Assembly (NCBI GenBank): GCA_003952965.2
Contig: CM025849.1
Location: 8,758,058-8,822,057, forward strand
Direction of reading: 5' to 3'
From: Morella rubra
Lineage: Eukaryota > Streptophyta > Magnoliopsida > Fagales > Myricaceae
DNA: 64,000 nt
A program made the position numbers and the translations under genes. Positions within the stretch are counted from its first letter, which is position 1; every line of letters starts with the position of its first letter. Shown here in pieces: positions 56,358 to 64,000 of the stretch. Below the pieces are notes generated by a model. It was not told where the DNA came from. It saw nothing but the letters and a program-made list of their open reading frames with translations, and did no database searches.

Positions 56358-59300
56358 AACTTGTCATAGGCTCTTTGTTATACCAGTTGTCCATGATTGG
56401 TGTTACCATGGGGAGTAGAGGTATTTTGAAATCCATTCCTGTCCTTCCTACAAAAGTCTTGTGGCTTTATCTTCCACAGTGTGTCGAGTGGATATTTTGG
56501 ACTATTCTGTCTCTCAAGCCTCACCTTTTATCTTGTTCACTTTCTTTTGGCTAATTTAGTTAGAATATCAGGACTGACTTTCAAGAAAAAGGCAGGGCAA
56601 TTCCTCGTGGTCCTTTTTGATTGAAGTTGTGAAAGAATAATAAATTGACAAAAAAAAAAAGAGAGAGATTATATTCCCTCCCCCACCCTTTGCAAGAAAA
56701 CAGTATTGGGAGTTGTTGGACCATCATCATGTCATATGGCACTTTGATCAATCCAAGTCAGGATAATTCAAATAACTATTCTCGAAGGTTCTACCAATAA
56801 TCTCAAAGCTCGGGTAACAAGCACGAATCTGCTGATCAGATGTTGACAATTCAAGATCAAGCATTTGAACCAGCCCCCAAAGAAATCCATCCATTAAAAG
56901 TTGAATTAAGTGAGGTTATATATATCCTTTTTAAGAGATTTTAGGAAATAGAAAAATGGGAATAATTGTTTGATCTTGATTCTCTTTTTTTTTTGTACCA
57001 ATTTTCACAAAATTCACAAAACTCACAATCTCAAGAATTTAAAAACTAAAAAAGCCATAAATATATATGTATGCAGCATGGTGTGCATGTTTCAGCATTA
57101 TTGCTGTGTTTTTCCCAAAAGCATACTTCCTTTCTCATTGGAAAAGATTCACCACTAGCTATAGGGATGCAGTGTGATAGAGGGTACTTCTTTTATGAAC
57201 GATAAATATAGCTGACTTTTGGGGTCCAAAACATTGAATGAAGTCAAAGAAAGCAAAAGATGGCAACATTTAAATCAGGCCTGCCATGTGGGGTGCAACA
57301 TCAACAAGTAGCACACCTACATCGTGGACTCGACTCTCGACCGCTCCCATCTATCCTATCATTTGCCATTATTGATCAGACCAAATTCTCCGCCGGAACC
57401 AAATCATTTTAATTACCCTACCCCCACCATTTTTCGCTTCATCTCTTATTTAAATTTGCTACACTAACAAATAATTTGTCATTTTCTATGAACTTGATTT
57501 TTGGACCACATGAACGCAATAGCTCATAGGGTACGACGCCAGTTAAATTTGCCAATTAATTCAACGTGATTGCTATGCTTTCATTTCATCCATATTTATC
57601 CCTGTCGTTTCTGAAAGGATAACCGAGCAAAAAGACAAGCGAATATAATAAACCAGGGACCTTTCAGAAAAAAATGAGAACTGTAGGAGAAGGGCTTATG
57701 TTCTTTTGGAAAGAAAAAGGTGAGGCAAGCCCCACATTGGAATCCCATGCATGCTGGATAGATTTTTCTAAAAAGTTGTTTGTCATATTGGGACCGATTT
57801 CTTTTTTGTCTCGTACTTTTTACGTCCCAACTTTTACAGCTTGAACCTTCGTTTTTCCATTTACCAGCTGATGAGTTTTATCAAACACGTACCCACATGA
57901 AACATGAATCAATTAGGCCCTCTCAAGGAGAGTATTTTAAGTAACTGAGCTCGCTTATCCTAATTTTGACAAATTTACACCCATCTTTTACATCTTCCTG
58001 ATCTCCCTCTTATATTTTGTCCTTTCTGTTTGTTGTCATTGAGTTTCCCGGTTGAATTTCAAGTCCAAGTTCATCAATCATGAAGCAATGATCCCATGGA
58101 GCTGCTGCTTTCGCAGCTAGCACGACCATTTCTTTTTGTTTCCCAGCTTCCATTGAATAGAAGACCGTTCGTACGTATGCTTGGACTTTTTCTTCTTCTT
58201 TCTGAGTGAGAGTAGGTCGGGTTAGGTTTTAATGATTTACTCCACTAGCAAAACCTACTAATTAAACATACACTAGTGTTGCCTATATATTTTCACGGGC
58301 CGAAACCTAACCCACTGAGATTCAGCTTCCTGCAGGAGGACGAAGCTAGCTAGCAGCTAGATGATTTGAGAAGCTTTTTTTGTCCTCCTGTCAGCTACTA
58401 CGTAGCACTCATCAACTTTGAGTGATTAAGTTCTATACATGCGACAAACCCATTTCGATTGACATTAAAATTGTGCATAGAAACGACACAACAGCTCATG
58501 TGGGGATATATAAAACTATTAGTAACTTCATTAACTCTATCCGTAATTGTCGTGCGGGATTTGGTCACATGTAACCCACATCTGCTATATATGTAAGTGG
58601 AGGGAGCTGAGTCGACTCAACTCCATTAAAGACAACTAGAAAACAGTTCCTCATACCGAGAGAGAGTGGATGTGAAATGTGATGAAAACTTGTCGGCAGG
58701 GAAAAGGAGATTTGGAGTCCGAGTAGTGGAGTATTTGAGAAAAGATAAAATAGACTGTTGCGCATAGGGCTACGTAATGAAATTCAAATCCTTGAAACAA
58801 ATGTATTGTTTATAGCCCACCCAAAGCTTTTATCGATTAAGTGGCCTTTAAAAACTAAGTTTGGCTTATGTTTATCTAACACCGCATGTCTTACTTTGAT
58901 TAATTTTGGACACGTGTCACAATTTCATTAGTTATGACGTGATGTTCTGTGACTTTTAAATACCATTAATGGAGGATTATGCATGTTTTATTTTTTTAGC
59001 AAAATTTCGGGAGTTTTATGATTATTTTGTAAAAATGATGATAATTTTTTTTGGAATCAAAGTAAAACTTAAAAGATTAGTGGCGTGTTAAACTCTTTAA
59101 ATTAATCTTTAAACAACTAAAAATAATACCTTAATGTTATGATGTCATGAGTCAGATGCTAGACTCATAAAATAAGAACAATTTGTTGATTTTAAGTAAA
59201 GTTAAAATTGTGAGACGTTTCTTAGGAAAGCTTATGAACTATACTAAATCAAATAGCTAAGAAAAATACTGTTGACGCAATTTAGTGAGCGCATACACAT

Positions 59301-59826
59301 CATTTACTACAAGTATAGCCTGTTAGAGTGTCTCGCTGGTCTTCTTTTACAGCTGAATTAAAGTGAGTTCATAGGTAAGATTTGTTTTTTTTTTTTTTTT
59401 TTTCTTATTTGTGGTGGTAACCTTGAAATACAAGCCGATATTATTCAGAGAAAAAAAAAAAAAAAGGTTAGAGAGGAATCCGGTGGACCTACCAGAAGAA
59501 CATTCAAGATTCCTCCTACCGGAGGCACAATTATTTAATGTCGAAAGAAGAAATAATCTTCATAACCCATCAGTCAGAGGACTCAGACACTCCCCTCAAT
59601 CTCAGAGTTACGTACAAAGATGGGACATGCCACGTCGGAGCATCACGTCCCAATGTAAAACATCTATACTCCATCACTGTAATTGGCTGGTCTTTTCAGA
59701 ACCAAACGTACGTTTATGTTCCATTCCAAAATCAACTTAAAATCAACATCGTTAAAACAAAAACAAAAATAAAAAACATTTTAATGGGTAAGCCTAACTA
59801 ATACTATTTTAATAAAATAAAATATA
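56358..59826. other. Intergenic, no gene supported
   Basis: AT-rich with poly-A/poly-T runs (56651-56660, about 59382-59403). Open frames at 59411-59801 overlap in two frames and match no known family. Confidence 0.5.
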
Positions 59827-60084
59827 TTAGGATCCGTTTGCAAAGGTAAATTATGGTAAAATTTTAATACTATTTTAAAATTTTAACTTGTAAATATAAT
59901 TAACATAAACTTATAAAATTTTATTTCTCTTTTCACTTTTTTACGATGTTTTATAAAATTCTATTTTTCTCTACACTAATTCGTATTTATTATTTTTTAC
60001 AAAACTCAATAATATTTCAATTTTCTCAATTTTCATAATATTCTTTTAATATTTTACTTAGTTAGAGTTTGCAAACGCATCTTA
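59827..60084. mobile_element. PIF/Harbinger-like MITE with TTA target duplication
   Basis: TTA (59827-59829), then GGATCCGTTTGCAAA; at the other end TTTGCAAACGCATC, then TTA (60082-60084). Terminal repeats match over about 14 bp with one mismatch and one gap. 252 bp, AT-rich, non-coding. A 3-bp TTA duplication fits the Tourist/Harbinger group. Confidence 0.75.
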
Positions 60085-61845
60085 ACTAATTTAGGATAAC
60101 TATTTGGTTATGGATATTGAATATTTTGCAACTTTTTAATAAAAAATTCAAAATTTTTACTACCAAACACTAAAATCTAAAAACTTTTTATATAAATTTG
60201 GATGACTTTTAACTAAACTGCAATATTTTTTTCCTTAAAAATAAATTCATCAAATATTCTCACCTTACTTTTTAAGAAACTTCATTACTTTTTCATTACT
60301 AATATTCATAAAATCTTCTATATTTTTACTTCTAACAGATACCAATAAAAATTATTCCACAATAAAAAATTCTTAAACTTTTTTACAAACAACATAAAAC
60401 TCAAAACTCAAAAAAAATAAAATAAAAAAAAATTCTACAAATTCGAAATTCATAAAACTTTTTTTGTCAAACATCACCCTGACGACAATAACTATGAAGC
60501 GCGTTCCATTTAAATGAACCGCACTCTTATATCCCCCACCTAGGCGTCGGTCGGTACTTTCCCGTATTAGAAAATAAATATACATAGTATCCATATGGCC
60601 AATTTTGGATTTCCTAAAATAATCTAGTACCCTATGTCATGTAACTCGAACATTCAAGATTGGTGTACATTATCAACCTACTTCATTCTTCTATGCCATG
60701 GGGGAATGGCGTGTATGAATTCAGCTTCCTACCAAAAGCACAAACACACAAAACTACTGTTACCAACCGTAACGTCGTCTTATTATTGTCTTCTTATAGT
60801 ATGCAGAGATCGAGTTAGGCTCCAAAATATGAAAATTTCTTCTCATGTCTCTTTCTACGAGTTATTATTCACCAACTGAAGATCACTATTTATAACAGAA
60901 AACAAAATACTCACGTGACCAAAACGCCCTACACACCACTCAATTCAAAGATTGAAAAGCTCGAACCACCGAAAGGACACTCACTGGCCCCTGTAACCAA
61001 AACATATCGTTTTGCGTCGCATGTGAATCACGTGCGTCGGCACATGCATAGTCTCTTCTGTGGGACCAACCAAAAATAGCATTGGCGGTGCAATCTGAAA
61101 AAAAAAAAAAAAAAAATGGAACTTCCCAATTTTTCTTCCCCGTTATGAAGGGGGAACATTTGGAAAATTGAGTTCAAAGGGGACTACTTCAGTCCCTACT
61201 TTAGTACTTACTTCGAGTGAAGCAAAAGAAAAACCATTGACCCCGCTCCACACTTGAAATTTACTTCAGAAAAGGGCCCCAACTGGGTCAGAAGTGGAGT
61301 TTTCACCTTTTCAGTTTCACTCTCCAGCAGGGACAGCCCCAGAGTCTCGGTAATTGAAGACCACAGATTTCACTGTACCTATCCACTTATTGGGACTGAT
61401 CATTTATATTTATAAAACTATCACACACATTTTCCTATGCCCAACTCAATTTGTATCTTTTTCAATTTCCCCCCGCCCCCTCACACGTCATCGCCAAGTT
61501 TAAAAAAAAAAAATACTGACTCCCTCCAGTTGATGTTTACAGTGCATTCAGAGGCCACAGGGACCAGAAAATCAGAGAGGATGAAACAACCCAAAGCACA
61601 GCTAGATACTACTACTACATGATAAAAGACAAAATGCTTGTAAGAACATAAACCCCCACCACCCCCAATCCTACTGTACACGAAAACTTTGAAACATGTA
61701 AGTGGAACTCCCTTGAAGTTAGAGCAAACCATTTAACCAAACACCCCCCCCCCCAAATTAAAGAACGCTGAAAAAAAAAAAAAACTAACACAATCCCTGG
61801 AATTCAGACCGAACATTCACATCCCCCGATAAACTACAACCGCCT
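60085..61845. other. AT-rich intergenic DNA and probable BAM1 3' region
   Basis: 60120-60470 is very AT-rich and may be another degraded MITE. From about 61450 it probably carries the 3' untranslated region of the minus-strand receptor gene. No other gene. Confidence 0.45.
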
Positions 61846-64000
61846 TCAAATGCTTAGAAGATCAGGTGGCGGTGATTGAGGAGGTCCCTGTTGGCTGTCT
61901 TTTGAATCTACGGTTGACGTGGTTGAAGAGTCTAAGGCAATGGTCGGTGTTGGGGCCGACTCCGAGATTGTGTTGTTGTTGTTGTTGTACGTTGAGTCAC
62001 TCGGCTTTGAACCGGGTGGCTTCGGAAGCTCTGTTAGGATTTGGACAACTTCGCGCATTGTTGGGCGCTCCACAGCCTGTTCCTCGACGCACAGCATTGC
62101 AACGTAGAATACGTGCATCACTTCGTGGAGAGGAACTGTGGGGAGCCGCGGGTCCAGGATCTTGAGGACTCCTTCCTTAATTGAGTCCGTCATTTTTCTG
62201 ACCCATTGGACGATGTCCACGCCATCCCCGAATTCCCCAACTGGCTTCCTGCCCGTTATCAGTTCTAAGAGAACCACCCCGAAGCTGTACACGTCGCTCT
62301 TTTCATCAACCTTAAGAGTGTAGGCGTACTCTGCCAAAAACAAACCATTAATTAGCAAAAATCCAAATCAATACACTTGATAATCTAACGGTTAAACGTA
62401 CACAACTGCAGAAAACTCCGAACCAATTTTTCATTAATTCCCCTGTTGCGACCACTAACATCATCACTTCAACAGAAAAATTTTGCTGCTAATTGACCGG
62501 ATGAAAATTATCATCCAAACAATAGTGTAGGAGAATCATGGTTCAATCAGTTATGATCGAAACTCGTATGGAAGGGACAAAATCACAACCACCACATTCC
62601 AAGTACACACAATTAAACCCAGATGGAGACAAAAATCAATTCCCAGATTTTTTTACGTAATTAGGGCTTTGAAACCGAAGATTGGAATCGTACCTGGAGC
62701 TATGTATCCATAAGAGCCAGCAATTGCGGACATGCACTCGGAAGTGCCGGAATCTTGCAGAAACTTGGCAAGGCCAAAATCGGCAACATGTGCTTCGAAA
62801 CTGGAGTCGAGCAAAATGTTGTTCGATTTCACGTCTCTATGGACGATCAACGGCGAGCAGTCGTGGTGAAGATAGCAGAGGCCCTTCGCAGCTTCCACTG
62901 CGATTTTATACCGAGTGTCCCAGTGCAGATGACCTCCTTTCTTACCGTGGAGAACCTCACCCAAGCTGCCATTAGGCATATACTCGTAAACCAAAAGATT
63001 TGTCTCGTGGTTTGAGCAGAAACCCAATAATCTCACAATGTGACGGTGCCTAATTTTTCCCAGAGTCTGTATCTCAGCATTGAATCCGTGGTCGTGGGAA
63101 GAGCCCCTGCTCATAACCGGTAGCCTTTTCACGGCTACATGCTCACCGTTCGGCATCGACCCCTTATAAACTATACCAGCACCGCCTTTGCCTATAATGT
63201 TATCCTCCTTCAAGGAATCCAAAACATCGTCGGCCGTGAAGTCCAACCTCTGGAACGCGGTTAATTTCCACGCGCGAGCCTCGCTGGCCTTCTTCAACGA
63301 TCGGGCTTTGAAGATTGCGGCGACTGCAAACACAATAGAGCAAACAAGCAATCCAGTCACAAGCAACAGCTTCAACGAACCAGAGAGTGGACCTTTCTCG
63401 TGCGCTTCGTGAGTTGCATTGGCAACCCCGTCCTTGCAAGGTCCCAAATACGGACCACAGAGATCGGTGTTGCCCACAAACGATGTGGAGTTGAAATAGC
63501 TGAATTGGCCAGTGCCCGGAACCAAACCAGAGAGGTTGTTATACGAAAAATCAACAGAGGTCAAACTTTGCATAGTTGCTATTGAAGCAGGAATGCTACC
63601 AACTAGATGATTTCTCGAAAGGTTCAGGTAGTTCAGAATCCTCATACCGGTGATCTCGTTTGGAATCTCACCGGAGATCTCGTTTCGGCTTAGATCAATG
63701 AAGGTCAACGACTTGCATTGGCTGATTTCTGGAGCAATGGGCCCTGAGAATTTGTTGTGGCTGAAATCCATCTTGGAAAGCTGCTGTAACCTCCCAATCT
63801 GAGGTGGAATACGACCCGAGAACTTGTTACCATCGAGGGAAAGCTTCTGAACACCGGAGAAGTTACCGATACTCGGTGGTAATGGCCCAGTAAGCTGATT
63901 GTTGGAGAGGCTAATCTGGCCTAGACTCACTGCGATCGAATCAGTGTCCGGAAACTCCCCAGTAAGATAATTGTTCTGCAGTTCCACCTGGGTAAGCATC
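61846..64000 (-). CDS. BAM1: BAM1-type LRR receptor kinase (CLAVATA1 family), 3' part
   Basis: Plasma-membrane receptor for CLE peptides that acts in meristem and cell-fate signalling. The 5' part lies beyond the window. Exon 1 (to 62694) holds the last LRRs, the cap [13 protein letters not shown], a transmembrane helix ([20 protein letters not shown]) and a kinase with [25 protein letters not shown] and DFGLAK. The intron 62331-62693 splits the codon after GYIAP, and exon 2 (62330-61846) restores [10 protein letters not shown] and runs to PPDLLSI. Near-identity to Arabidopsis BAM1 in blocks such as [18 protein letters not shown] supports the name over CLV1. The C-terminal tail has an asparagine run (YNNNNNT). 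No lesions seen in the visible part. Confidence 0.93.

Noticed and set aside
58010-58180. Possible microRNA precursor near a GCTGCTGC..GCAGCTAGC stretch
   Set aside because: No match to known miRNA sequences I can recall and no long stem by eye.
59411-59801. Two overlapping open frames after a poly-T/poly-A region
   Set aside because: Different frames of the same DNA are equally open and neither has family features.
1-64000. CRISPR arrays, bacterial operons, rRNA genes
   Set aside because: Nothing of the kind is present; the window is plant nuclear DNA.

Overview
The window is nuclear DNA of a flowering plant, most likely a woody dicot or relative. It has intron-containing genes with GT..AG junctions, subfamily-XI LRR receptor kinases, a PTS2-type glyoxysomal malate dehydrogenase, MITEs, a solo LTR and AT-rich intergenic DNA. 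The species cannot be named from the sequence alone.

Region 1 (1-26105) is one giant inverted repeat. The left arm (1 to about 13025) is repeated as its reverse complement (about 13079 to 26105) around a spacer of about 53 bp. The left arm begins at window base 1, so the palindrome may be longer. From outside to inside, each arm holds: the tail of an LTR-type element with a short exon; a decayed FAR1-related (FRS) pseudogene; alpha-tubulin exon 1 without the rest of its gene; an AT-rich foldback element; a poly-A retroposon of about 775 bp; and an HSL2-type receptor kinase gene cut off inside its only intron. The two truncated kinase genes point at each other. Their second exon, encoding the last part of the kinase, is absent from both arms.

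Region 2 (26106-39232) holds the rest of the LTR-type element, a spliced-looking fragment of a NEDD8/RUB-activating enzyme gene (UBA3/ECR1), a complete solo LTR with a 5-bp target duplication, a duplicated piece of tubulin upstream DNA, and a third, older copy of the HSL2 block. This copy has both exons but carries a 1-bp frameshift in exon 1, so no copy in the window is intact as written.

Region 3 (39233-49640) is intergenic, with MITEs and a repeat of several hundred bp seen at 39.7, 43.4 and 48.0 kb. Region 4 (49641-53627) is a complete nine-exon peroxisomal (glyoxysomal) NAD-malate dehydrogenase gene. Region 5 (53628-61845) is intergenic, with a SINE-like element and a PIF/Harbinger-like MITE. 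Region 6 (61846 to the window end) is the 3' part of a BAM1-type CLAVATA1-family receptor kinase gene on the minus strand.

The intact housekeeping gene (MDH) and BAM1 are ordinary. The unusual biology is the receptor-kinase palindrome. It could be a natural hairpin locus able to make double-stranded RNA against HSL2-type IDA-peptide receptors, a source of kinase-truncated receptors, or a fold-back assembly artefact. The shared retroposon, the empty site in the third copy and the arm-specific differences give an order of events and ways to tell these apart.
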